A DNA stretch of 64,000 nucleotides from Patella vulgata. Taxonomy: Eukaryota > Mollusca > Gastropoda > Patellidae. This document shows, one piece after another, positions 1 to 12,500 of this stretch. Position 1 is the stretch's first letter; each line of letters starts with the position of its first letter. The notes beneath the pieces were generated by a model. It saw only the letters and a list, made by a program, of their open reading frames with translations, was not told the origin of the DNA and did not search any database. The position numbers and the translations under genes were made by a program. The stretch lies in NCBI RefSeq assembly GCF_932274485.2, contig NC_065880.2:50206894-50270893 (forward strand), read 5' to 3'.

Positions 1-426
1 TCACCTAATGAACATCTACATCAAGTTTAAACATTCTACCTCAATTAAAAGCAGAGTTGTTACGTTCAAAAGTCTTGACCAATTAAATTGCTTAATGCTG
101 TGCTTACCCTGAGCAGAAAATGGTCATTATCAACTTAGTCAAGGTATTGATGTAATAAAACTATACACCAAGTTTCATCACTCTCACTTAATTAGAACTA
201 AAGTTAATTTGTCCCAAAGCATCAACCAATCAAATTGCTTATCTCTGCTTACCCAAAGCAGAAAATGCTCATCTTCAAACTCCATCAAGACCTTGACCTA
301 ATAAACACCTACACCAAGTTTGAACATTCTAGCTCAATTAGAAGGACAGACAGAGGGACGGAGAGACAGACAGACGAAGGAACCCATTTTAATAGTCCCC
401 TGCTTTCTTCGAAAGGTGGAGGACAA
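1..426 (-). repeat. Dispersed tandem-repeat element, family P1 (cut by window edge)
   Basis: Read on the minus strand, this begins with a GTCCTCCACC end near 426, then a CTGT/CCGT tetranucleotide run (about 345-375), then alternating half-units of about 144 bp ending in AAGCAATTTGATTGG. The same layout recurs at 23433-24924 and 61168-62388. Open frames here are a by-product of the repeat, not genes. The right-hand end of the element is complete; the other end lies outside the window. Confidence 0.8.
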
Positions 427-2330
427 TAAATTACATCAAAATTTATGGCATACAGTAATTAACTCTTTAATGGCACAGCACTAGTAAACCAAGAATATTT
501 GTGTGCTGAATTTACAGAACACAGTAAGTAACAAGTTTACTAATTGTGCAATCTGTTAAATGAAAGTATAAAATAGATCACAATAAAATTAACGTTTTAC
601 CCTAATAATATATAAATATCAAAAACTTACAACCATCTTAAAAGTATATAAAATTAATATCTACAGCAAATAACAACAAATCAAATTAACTTTTAACAAA
701 ACATTTAACAATAACCTTTAACGTCTCCCAATTCATTAGATATTATGAAATTAGACATATTAAGCTGGTAGAGATCAAGCCTTTCCAAACATTTTATACC
801 AATTAATTACACATTTTAATGACATCTGTTATAATATTATGAATAACAATATTGCTTTAACAGTTCAAAAGCAATTATTTTAAATCACCAAGGCATGCAA
901 TCAGATCTAACAATCTAAAATGTTATGAATTACATCTTTACTTCAAAAAGAGTGGATACTACTAAAGAATGGGAAAGCAAACCTACAAACATGGCAGCAG
1001 AATAAGTTGAGATGTTATCTTTTCACTGTGAAAGCAGAGTGATCGAGAAAAATGTAAAGGCTGTTGATACCAATGTATAAAGCCACAAAAGGATTTCTAA
1101 ATGAAGGGCAATGGCTGTTAAGAAAGAAAGTAATTTTGGGACTAACATAATGTACTGGTGCATCTTTATTCCAATAATTTACTTGAATTGACCATGAAGA
1201 ATTAAATAATAACACAAGAAATAATTTTAATGGAAAATAAAAACCTCATAACATTCATGTCTTACAGTTTCATACATTACTTTACTGTGTAATAATATTA
1301 ACATTATTAAAAATTGACCATTTCACAATTTCAAACTCTTCAGTGAAAATGATCATGGGTCACGTCAATGGTCAATGTTATTTAAAGGCCACTTTCTACC
1401 TCTATTATTATAGAATTACATTTCTGTTTAATTTTTATGTTTTCTTGTCGATAAAATTGACAATAATGTAGTTAAACTGACCCCACTTAAATTACTATGT
1501 CATGACATTTTATAAAATGGTCAATTGACAAAGAAATACAAAATACAAAAGCAAGTAGCCATTGAGTCATTGTAATTATTATATATAAAGTATACATGTA
1601 TGTATATTTTGATTGTAATGATCTGGCTTTGATTATTGTATAAATAACTTTACAATTACAGTTTAAAAGCGTAGATATTTTGGTTATACTACGGTAAATT
1701 TTATTTAAAATAAGTACCTTGTTATATGTAGAGAAAGATAGGTTGCCAGGCAATAAAACATGCCCACAGCAATGGAGAAATGAAAGAATGAGGTGTAATG
1801 TTATACTTTTCTGCACCAAACCGGTTGTGTACATAACTATAAGACAAGAGCCTATCCATCAAGTCAGCCTTGACTTTCAGACAAAAACAGTCATGAATAT
1901 CTATAACACAGCAGATACTGGAAATGTTAATTTTTTTTAAACAGATATGAAGACGGATTGAGGAAGGACAAATATCTATAGATTGATACCAAATTGGGAA
2001 GGGTCATTGTTCTATCATTTTCGGTTGAAGCTTGTAACAAAAGAATATCTTAACAATAACCAGAGTTCCAAAATTACCTGAATAAGGTCTGAAAAAATAT
2101 TAAGACCTTAAAAATGTATCCTATATTTACTGATTTCTGTCATGTGGGTTTCACTGTAATTGAAAACAAATGTTTTAAGCCAGGATGTCATGATAAGAAT
2201 ATAGACAGTTTACACTAAAGCATGAATATGTTGTAGAAAGATGAAATAATGAGAGCAATAGGGTGAATGAATCAGAATAGAAATGAATATGAATCACAAT
2301 AGAAAAAGATAATGTGGTTATGATACACCG

Positions 2331-2428
2331 CTATATAAATAAAAAGAGTCTAGCACTGGGAAGCATCTGTGTATAATCATAGTCAATAAATTATCACTAC
2401 TATCTGCTCATCACTATGGCTGAAAGAG
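2331..2428 (+). promoter_or_regulatory. TATA-like box followed by a possible short first exon
   Basis: TATATAAAT at 2332-2340 is followed about 75 bp later by an ATG (2416) and the reading MAER, which runs directly into a donor-like G/GTATTA at about 2428. The spacing fits a TATA promoter with a small first exon, antisense to and downstream of TEX2. No matching second exon was found, so this may be chance in AT-rich DNA. Confidence 0.2.
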
Positions 2429-2439
2429 GTATTACACTT

Positions 2440-2445
2440 TTTATT
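2440..2445 (-). terminator. Candidate TEX2 polyadenylation signal
   Basis: AATAAA on the minus strand, about 245 bp past the TEX2 stop codon. It is the nearest signal to the stop, but such hexamers are common in AT-rich DNA. Confidence 0.3.
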
Positions 2446-2687
2446 TTAAATGTTTTTACCCATAAATTGTGACACTCTTGTCTAATGAAATTAATATCAT
2501 TGTCAAAAAGATCCCCAAAGTGATTAACCCTACTTCACAAGTTGATATTCAGTCATAATGATCCACAGTTAGTTTGGGGTAAATTATGGGTTTGTATTAT
2601 ATTAAGACTGCTGGGGAGGGACTTGCACATCAAATATAGTACATAATGGTTAAATATCGTTGGTAGTAATACTCATGACAACAAGTG

Positions 2688-5600
2688 TCAAACACTGGAA
2701 CCAGTTGTAGAGGATACTGTTGGTACTGCCTCATCTGGAAAATCAGCTAGCAGAATTGGTATAATAAGATCATCCATATTAGGCATCACAAAAACACGCT
2801 GTAAAATAAATAAAGATAATCAAAAGATCAAAATTTAACATTTCAACTATATTTACTCATTAAAAACTAAAATACATTTTCACTGGTAAACCGGCTGAAT
2901 GTTTAGAACTATAACAGACAGACTGCATGGTTTTCCAAACTTATAGTCTTATCCTTATGGTACACCTTACCCAAAATGACATGAACAATTATTTGAGGCT
3001 AATGAACTATGAAATTTTTGGTAAAGTTGTAGGATTACATTTTGTAATTAATATTAGTTTACTTTATATCTATGAACATATAATTTTCTAGTAATATTAA
3101 TTGCATTTCTAAAAACAGGCTTTGGATTGACTTGGGTTAAAGGAAATATTTGCCTATAGCTGGAGAATTGAAACAAGCATGTGTTTGTTACTGAAATAAG
3201 TGAACAGATATGTTCAATCACTGAGCACAACACTAAAACCCACCTGAAATTCTGTGCTAAGTTTTTTCTCAATCCATTCTGTAATATGTGTAATAGTTAC
3301 TTCTCTTTCTCCCACTTTAGGTTTAGCTGACAAGGATAGAGTTGGATTAGTTCTAAAACCATACCTTCAAAATTGAAAAACAGAACCCAAATATATAAAA
3401 TATCAAAAGCTATACACTGTACTCCATTAATCACTTTTTACTGCTTAAATATAAAAATATGCTGAATGTTAGATTCTTCATACACAGTATACATGATTGT
3501 ATTCACATTGAGCAATGATCATTTTTATACAATATACTTTAAATTAAGGATGTAAACGGTTACTCGGTTGACCGGTTACGGTTCGGTTCTGCAACCAGAC
3601 CGGTTCGATATTCCTGTGACCGTTATTCGTTCTATATAACAATGTCAGTGTATATCGACCTAGTAGTAAACTAGCATTAGCCCAGGCTCTCTTGTTCATA
3701 TTACACGTTGATACAAAAATTTCCCGGTAATAAAACGGTCGTGTTCGCTGCTCGAAAACGTAGTAGAAAAATTATGCCGTAAACAAAGTATCTTTCGTCC
3801 CTCTGGCATGTGGCCAAATGGTATAATCTTTTCGTCATTTCATTGGCTCGATGGGGTCACATGTTCAGTCACGTGTGGTAAACATACAAATTTTATAGTA
3901 TTAGCTTTTAATACGGCAATATTTATAAATATAAATTATGTAAGTTATAATAATGTTTTGACCGTGATCTAAGACTCTCCAGAAAAGAGCGACTTATTGC
4001 GTTGTATCTTCGGGCTGGGTAATCTTGACTACAGGTTGACTATTAAATGCGTATGGAAATGAAAGTAATGCCGTACGCGCGAATAAAGACGTCGAATTAA
4101 ATATTTTATTAATGGATTACATTATAACATTGCACATTGAGATGGAGGTAGGTGGGGCCATAGAATATTCCTATATTTATAACGGGTCGAACACTAATAA
4201 TATTGTATCAATTTTCCGATCTGTCACACAACGGCATGTGCTACTGGGCGAGTGACGACCACGTGAGACCATGACCTTTTTGACTGTTAGACGACGCAAT
4301 GTTTCCTTCCGAGAAATTTGAATGAAAAACAAAATAAGCTGCAATAAATAAACTCTTCTTATATTCAAAACGAAGTTAAACAGTGTGAAAAAGTAAACTT
4401 TAATCCTGCGTACGGTCCGGCGATTAATAACTCCGCAACTAAAATGTGAATTGGTTGACCGGTCACGGTCGGTTTTTTGCCCATCGGTTAACCGGTTCAA
4501 TTTTTTTTGACTCGTTACATCCTTACTTTAAATAGCTGATTTAGTTTGTGTAAATTTGAATGAAATGGAGTTCGGACTGGGCTAGTGAAGACAGGCATAC
4601 ACCATACACCATGTCTAGATCATCTGGGATCAATATACAAATAACAAAACTTGTATAGTTACATACACTTGAGATCAACAATGCGCTATTAGTACGCTTA
4701 ACTGACTTTGAAGCATATAAATAGACATATTATTATTATCCTTATTATTAACAGAGCTGGACAAGTATTTGTCAAATGGGGTCAAGGGACACCATTTTCT
4801 TCCTTTCTTACCATAATCTGTCTGTAGGTGGTGGTAGTATATTGAGAGCTAAACAACCTACTAAGGCATTTACTTCTACTGTTAATTCTAATGGTGTTTT
4901 AGATACACCTTCCATGGCTTTTTTAAAATATTTATTATCATAAGCTTGTTGAAAGTAACGGGATTGTGCTATTTTATCTATATATTTCAGGAATTTTCTA
5001 CTGGCACCTCCCGAAGAACTGAAACAAATTAAAACAACATGTATTATTCAATTTCAAATCATAAGGAACGGCAAATCGGTAGTGGTATGCCATTCCAAAT
5101 ATCATATTTACAAAATGGAAGCACCAACATTATTGCAGTTGCAAATCATGTTAGAAATATTGGAGAATATTTTACTACAGTGAAACTTTGGCCATGTTAA
5201 AGATGTATTATGTAAGATTTAGATAAGAAATGCCTGTTCTTGCTATAATAGTTCAAAAATAGATGAAGATATTTAAAATTTCATTCAAATTACATTATCA
5301 GTGTTTGAAGTTTTGACAAGATCTAACGCAGATTGTGTTCTATGATAGCATCGATACTTAGTCTCGATTATCCATTTTATTGATAAATTTTAAAATCTTG
5401 CAGGTGTTCAAATCTATTTAAATCATTGCTATCCGACAGGGATAGACATTGAGGCAAATCTCCGAATCTAATTCGCACAAGCATTCTCGCAAGAGTTTAC
5501 GCTGCGAATCTACAAGGATTTGTGTAGAATTTTTGTTAAAGTGCACATAAGATGGTCCCGGAAACTTTGAGACATGTGTAGCCAATGGTTACTATATCCA

Positions 5601-8600
5601 CTTTATGGCAAGTTCACGCCAATCTGGTTGAAATTAATTCAGTTATCTTCACTCAAAGTCGTAAAAATAGACCTTCCGTAAAAACGGCTTTGCCAATTAT
5701 CGAAAACAATCTTAATCCCCTCAGACGCCAGTGACGTCATAGTGACCGAATGCATATTCGGAATGTTTATTCCTTAATTACCTATATACAGCCGGCGTGT
5801 GTATTCTTTAACGCCTGAAGTATTCCTTAATCCCCCTAATTAAATAAAACAACTGACTACGGAATAATTTGTTTTGTAATTCATTTTAATTTAAGATCCA
5901 ATTTAGAGTGCCTACAACTTTTAAACTTTGAAGTCCTGAACTCTTAATTAATTTTTTACAATATGGAACTTATTGGACGAACACTTTTAACATGTAAATA
6001 ATATACGGGTCCAGCTATGTGGTTTTTACTACGAGCACTTCGCTTTTCAACATAAAGTGTAGTGTCGTTAATATCTGTCATTATTAATCAATCCGACTAT
6101 AAAAGTTATACAGGCATGGGTCATAAATTAATTTCAAGTTGGTGTTAGCAGTGAGTGTTAGTGGGATTAGGAATGTTGATTAGGTAATTATCTTTTTTTA
6201 CGCCAGCCAGATCAAAGACATCACACTAAGTGGAACGTGTGCGTAATACCTCACGAACGAACTAATGGTAGAATCATACACACACACATTAATTGTATAA
6301 AATAATTAAGTTTTACTAATAAGTTTTTTTAAAATTACTATATACCCAATAATTATTGCTCACCGGTGTTTTTGTAATCAAGTAGCCTCGTATTATTTGT
6401 TGATTGGCGTTTAAACAACATTTAATTGATGGATGGATTAATGTTTTTGATACGATTAGGTTATAATGTCTAACATCGGTTATCTTCTTTATAATAAATG
6501 TATTTTACAATTGCATCTTTAACTTTCATTATGACAAAGTGAGAAGATGACCCACCCTTTCTTCCCACGACAACGATTTTAAAACCATTTTTAAAACCAT
6601 GTTTTAAAGTGATTTTTAGATATACAAGAAGTTTTAATTATTTTAAATCTGTTTTAAAGTAACGTTTAGATATACAAGAACTTTTTATTATTTAGTGTTT
6701 TTACCTAACTTCTATATTTTATTTAAGTAAATAAGTCAACCTGTCCATAATATCATGCATTATGTATTGGACGTTAAATTTGTAACAACAACAGCATTGA
6801 CAGTTTAATCACTCACCAAACGGCACCATGAACTCCACGAATGATCCCGTGCAATTTTTGCGACGAAGTTTAACCTTATTTACTACACCCGTAGTACATG
6901 GAACGGTACATGATAATAAGATACCAAGCGTTGATTGGCAGAGAAATGAGTGCGATCTATTGCACATGTTATGTATAGTCATCGGAAAATTCCATATTCA
7001 CTGTAGTTGTTCTTTATGTATAGGAATGGTTATTATCATTATATATAGCTAGTAGGACGTTAAACCCCATTTCATTTCATTTCATTTATATATAGCTAAT
7101 AATGAATATATCGACAAATGACTGGCACCATTTGTATTTCTGTACTTAAGTTTGGGATATCAAGTATTAAGGGGTTATCCAAATTACCGGTAAATGCGCT
7201 AATTTCTTGAGTCATCTTCATTTGACACGTGGCCTATTTAAACAAAGGCAGCTTAAATTGATCTACGGCATGATACGGCATTTTAAATTCACTCTAAAAT
7301 ATTCCAATCACAAATGTCTAATCAATACCAATGAAAGACGATAATTCGGTGATTATGATTAGGCCAGTCACGTGGTAATTGGACCGTCAATAGACGCTTG
7401 TCCAGTTGCCGTGTGTATTGATAGTGCGATATTGTACATACAGTGAGATATTGTATAGATAATGTATATCCTATGTGTAGTGCCTGTGACGTCACCAGCC
7501 AATCAACCGGATTAAGGTACTAATTGAAAAATCGAAAAGCGTTTTGGCGTGTCGGATACTTAAACGTTAACAGCGGACTTAATTTTAATCAGATTGGTGT
7601 GAACTTGCCGTAAAGTTGATATAGTAACCATGGGCTATACATACATGCAATTTAGATTTTTGATCTTACGTGGTCTTTAAAAAAAAAAATCGCGGAGAAT
7701 TGTCGAGTCCGACTATTGAATGTCAGTCAGGGAGTTTTGAATCAAATTTATATGACTTACTTTATAGAATACTACATGTATAATAAAATAAAATATTTGT
7801 TGTGTTTTTGTTTTACTGTTTGCTTCTAACTTATAATTTTGATAGGTTTCTGCCTGGTCTTTTGCTTTTGTGTTTGTGTTATGTAATGAATTGTGTGGAA
7901 AATTCCCCAATCACGACATGGCATCTTGTAAAAGTAGAGCACCGAAAGAAATATGTATTATAAAGGTGCAACACCATTTACATTGTATTTATGCATTGAA
8001 TTTCAGTTACAATAAAAAAATTTGTTTCCTAATTATTTATTTTAATCCCTCTTAAATAAAATTTAAAAGAAACTGCTTTAGCGATTTGATTCTGCTAATT
8101 CCACATAAATATAATGCGGTTAGATTGGGTCATTCCAATTCTATTGTCACTATCAAGGTCAGCCACTTGTTTGTTTTTTTTCACTTTTGTTTGTGCGGAC
8201 ATAAATTATATTCCTTTATTATAAAACTTTGTGCAGTTATCAATAGAATTTTTCGGACATTGACATGGCTTCTGGAAGCAAAATTAAAACTGTATCTAAA
8301 GAAACTGTTACGAAATGGAGTAAGGAACTAAATGAAAACTATGAGTTTACGTTTGATTCTGAAAATAAACGCGTAATTCACGCTGTGTGCAAGATGTGCC
8401 GAAAGCACTATAAAAGAACACAATAAACACAATTTTGTTTTTTAGACAGTATTATTAATTTAGATTCGGAGGATTCCCGCAGATTGCATATATGAGAATC
8501 CTTTTAAATTCTCGCAAAAAATTACGAATTTATAGCCCTGTCTGATGACCTAGAGAGTTGATTAAGGCTTGTTATGTGAAGAAATATCTAAATAATAGTT

Positions 8601-9504
8601 TATAGAACATTTGGTGCCAAAAAAAGACCTGCAATAGGCAGATTTAGCTCTTGCATAATGAATCTTTAAATGATGAATTCGCCTTTTACAATACATCTCT
8701 TAAGACTATTTATTCAAACTAAGAATGAAGTTGAAAGACCGTCATCCATATTTCCAAGAACACTTGTTAGAATTAAATGAAAGCGCGGTATAAGAATGTT
8801 TTAATTTAAGTCTATATTTTAGTATCTCACCCATCACTGCCTGGTGGCACCTGACTGTCCTCATCATCATCAGTAGATGATTCAGCACTATCTTCTTCAT
8901 CTGGATCAGTTACAGGTGATGTGTGTACACTGTAAAATTAAACATCAATACTCATTATAATTAATCATAATATTTGACGTACTTTTAAATTCAACTACCT
9001 AAATATTGTAACATTTATTATAAATAATAAAACATATGTTCACAGCTGGTTAAGATAAGTTTGATAGCTAAGCAAGATATTTTGCTCTGTGGGTATATTA
9101 ATGTGAACTTGATGTATGTTTACTCATAAGAGCTGTAATTAACCCATTACTGCTTCCAAGTTTAAAGTAAACATATAAGACACTCTAACATAACGAAATG
9201 ATGATCAGTTTTGGTATCTGCTAATTCAATGAGTTGAACGACTCTTCAAACATAAATCTGTTAGTGTTACAATTTATAATCACCTTAAATCTGCCTCTTT
9301 AGAAGATGTTGAAGATGGTTTACGTAACTTCATTAAGTTAACTTTAGTTTCTATAGTCATCTGAAATCCTCCATTATAGACAACATCTAGATCTACCCAG
9401 AAACCTTGTTCATCTATATAAGGCATGCCAGCTCTTCTTATAACAGGTATTTCATCTCCTAGATCTATATGAGTAACTTTCAGTTCTTCTATAAAATATG
9501 GCAC
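2688..9504 (-). CDS. TEX2: TEX2 coding exons 3-7: SMP domain and C-terminus
   Basis: Five small exons: 9504-9284 (VPYFIEELKV, IDEQGFWVDLDV), 8929-8831 (an Asp/Glu/Ser-rich loop), 5018-4812 (KFLKYIDKIAQSRYFQQA), 3364-3244 (YGFRTNPTLSLSAKP, EWIEKKLSTEFQ) and 2798-2688 (RVFVMPNMDD, stop). Together they complete the lipid-binding barrel. The introns between them hold most of the transposons between 3.5 and 8.7 kb. Confidence 0.88.
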
Positions 9505-12500
9505 CTGTAAATAATCCAGATGATATACAAGTTATCAGATCTATAACTGTAAAAAAAATCCATATAAAATGATGACATTTTCACATATTACTTGCATGCC
9601 AATAAGTACACGGAAAATCCTGAGGAACTTTCTCAGCCAACACCTGGGAATGAACCCAAGATCTCCTGCTTAGTGAGCCAGCATCTTACTCTGTGAGCTC
9701 AATAAAATCAATGGAATGGAGATTCATGACAAATTAACAGAGGCCATTCAGGTTTGCAATGTGAGGGTGAAAGATTTTCACAGACATCAGTGTTTCTTCT
9801 TTGAATTCCAACAGTCAATGGTTCTTCTATGTGCAGGTGGAATTGGCTCTTTGTACCACCTTGACAAATCTGTATACCCTAACTAAGAAAAAAGATATTA
9901 ATTGTACATGTATCTAAAACTTACATGTATTTTGCTAAGTTTCTTTTGCAGTTTTTCTCTCACTTTTTCAGCCCACCACACATCACGTAAAAAATCCCAG
10001 AAAATTCGACCTATCAATGAATTTAGCCATATCAACTGGGGGTCACATATTAAGGAACCACTTAATTGCCTAATATCTGTGGGATCATATTGAAAGTGTT
10101 GGGGTCTACGAGGCGATGAGCTGGAAGGTGCTGACTCTTTGTTATTTGCATCTTTCTTAATGTCTATGCGAGATGGCATCAAACGTCCCATATATTGAGC
10201 AAATGCTTGAAGATCAAATGCATTTGCGGTAGTTGTATCTGTAGTTTGGATTGGACTAGGGGGTTGTTCTGGCAGAGAAGAAATAGATGAAATAGAATCT
10301 GATGAACCTTGACGCTTGTGTTTTAATGAGCTATCAGAACTCTTACGATTTATTTTTGTAAACGATAATGCTTTATAAATATCTAATATGTGATTTCCCA
10401 GTGGCTGTCCACTTGCAGCAGATTTAAATCTGCGATACCACTGTTCCTTCTCTTGGCCAGTTCTGGCAAATAAATATAAGATATTATTCAAACATTTTTC
10501 ATCAGTGATCATTTCAAACCCATCATCATCAGGTGTGACTCTTTTCAGGGAGTCAGTGGTTTTAGATTTTCCAGATTTTCTATCTTGTGCTAATGCTATA
10601 CAGATAGGATATTTTTTACTCCACAGCCTTTTCGCAACTAGCCCTTGTGGCATTAAAAATATACGACTGTCTTTAATTTCTAGATGACGCTGGTGTATAA
10701 ACTGGGGCGCAGGAAAAGATTCGTCCCACATGGCACGTTTTGGCATATTGACTTTTGGTCTCTGTAGTCGTAAATGAGTTCCCTCTAACTTAACATAGAT
10801 TGAATGAGTTTGGTTGATATGGTAATCATCAGGATTATATTCCATTAATTCATTCATCCATCCCTGAAAATAATAAAAATATAATAGATTATTATCTATA
10901 GTATAGATAAAACATATATAATATAATTATACTATAAAATGCAATCAAGAATTGCACAATGATTTGGATACTGATATGGGATCAAAAGAGCATATAATTT
11001 GTTGTAGATAATGTAATCGATAAAACAAAAGCTGATAATATACACATAAGCTTAGAAAAGATCTCCATAGTACATGTACATTACATGTATCTTTATTATT
11101 AATCTTAATGTGTAAAATGTGTACATCAATCTAAATATTAAAGAGGAAGTTCAGCTGCAGCTCTTGCAGATTGTTTATATTTTATTCATTATGTGCCATT
11201 ATTAGTATTAAACAAGTTTCCAAAATGGTGAACCTAAGTACAAATTATTTCGCTTTTAATTAGGAAATTAACAATCTATGTACTACTGTCTGATTCATCG
11301 TAAAATTTAAACGGATTTCTTCGATTATGAACAAACTACTTAACGTTGGTTATTATAAACTTACCTGTGTGTTTGTAATGAACTCCCGTTCGATAAAATC
11401 CATTGCACAACTAATTATCACAACGATGAAAACAAGTTCTCTCTTGAAAAATTGAAATATCACAAACTTTTCCCAGAGAAAAATACCAATATGGAAGATG
11501 GTTACGTCACTCTGCGGAAGATATCATTTCGTATTAGGGGTGACAGCATAGGAAATTCAAGTACAATTACGACAAGAATCCATGACCACTCGGACCAAAG
11601 ATCACTCGGTTCAAGACCAGTCGGACCAAGTGATAGACCACTCAGCCCAAACAAATAGACTACTCGGACCATACAAAAAGACTATTCGGACACAACAGAA
11701 AGACGACTCGGACCAATAATAAAATGTTGTTTTAATAAATTGATTATTGCGTTTGTTTTAATATAATTACTCCAACCAATAATAAAGTGTTATTTTAATA
11801 AATTGATAATTGTGTTTATTTTAATATGACTACTCGAATCAATAATAAAGTGTTATTTGAATAAATTGATAATTGTGTGTGTTTTAATATGACTACTCGA
11901 ACTAATAATAACGTGTTGTTTGAATAAATTGATAATTGTATTCCAAATCGCAAAATATCGAGAACCACACTTGTAGTCACGTTTAAAAAGGGGCATATAA
12001 ACGTCCGGTCTTCGTATTATTATGTGCTGTTTATATTAACGCATCAAGGGCGGATAACTTGAAAACGTGTCTCCACCCCCCCCCCCCCATATATAGTAAC
12101 CCAGGGGTTAGTGGGGTAGAACGGAATGAAACCACTGGGGATACCGCGAATGTGGAAAAAGTAAAATTAGGCTATCAGACAAGAACAGTATACCCGTATA
12201 TTTAGAAACTGTCAAAAGTCTGGACATACCGAGTCTCATTGCAAGAGTAAAGAAAAATTAGATTGATATTTTTTTTTGGCACCATTATTAATTAATTTTA
12301 AAACTAATCGTTGATTTATTTACGTACACAAAATTGAACCAAACAACTCTAAATATAAGAATTCCGTATAAGAATTATTTGCTTCTTTGTATTGTGATTT
12401 AATAATAAATAAATAGCATATTGTCTAGCCTTATAATATAATTTAATTGGTCCGACTGGTCTTGTTTTGGTCCGACTGGTCTTAGTCCGAGTAGTCTTTG

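Larger units (their letters stand above)
427..2687. other. AT-rich flank downstream of TEX2
   Basis: No recognisable coding exon. The stretch holds the likely TEX2 3' untranslated region at its right end (polyadenylation signal at 2440-2445, minus strand) and a promoter-like patch at 2331-2428. Short frames such as 1487-1834 (minus) are low-complexity AT-rich translations without family features. Confidence 0.6.
5437..8540 (+). mobile_element. Inserted hAT-like deletion derivative
   Basis: Left end CAGGGATAGACATT and right end (inverted) CAGGGCTATAAATT fit hAT-type termini. No clean TSD survives. It interrupts the TTAA MITE and carries a hAT-type zinc-finger remnant near its right end (8265-8426) plus a separate inverted-repeat element inside. 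Confidence 0.55.
5201..8665. mobile_element. TTAA-flanked MITE interrupted by nested elements
   Basis: Ends read AGATGTATTATGTAAGAT (left) and its rough inverse at 8640-8665, each bordered by TTAA (5197-5200, 8666-8669). The outer 230 bp and 125 bp align with the uninterrupted 346-bp copy at 41606-41951, showing where the inserted block (about 5437-8540) was added. The TTAA target suggests a piggyBac- or Kolobok-mobilised family. Confidence 0.7.

Noticed and set aside
4177-4500. 107-codon minus frame within the hAT element at 3545-4525
   Set aside because: No transposase motifs; it includes the inverted end repeats and is most likely chance.
12078-12090. Poly-C tract as a regulatory feature
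   Set aside because: Simple low-complexity run inside a transposon interior; no context supports a function.
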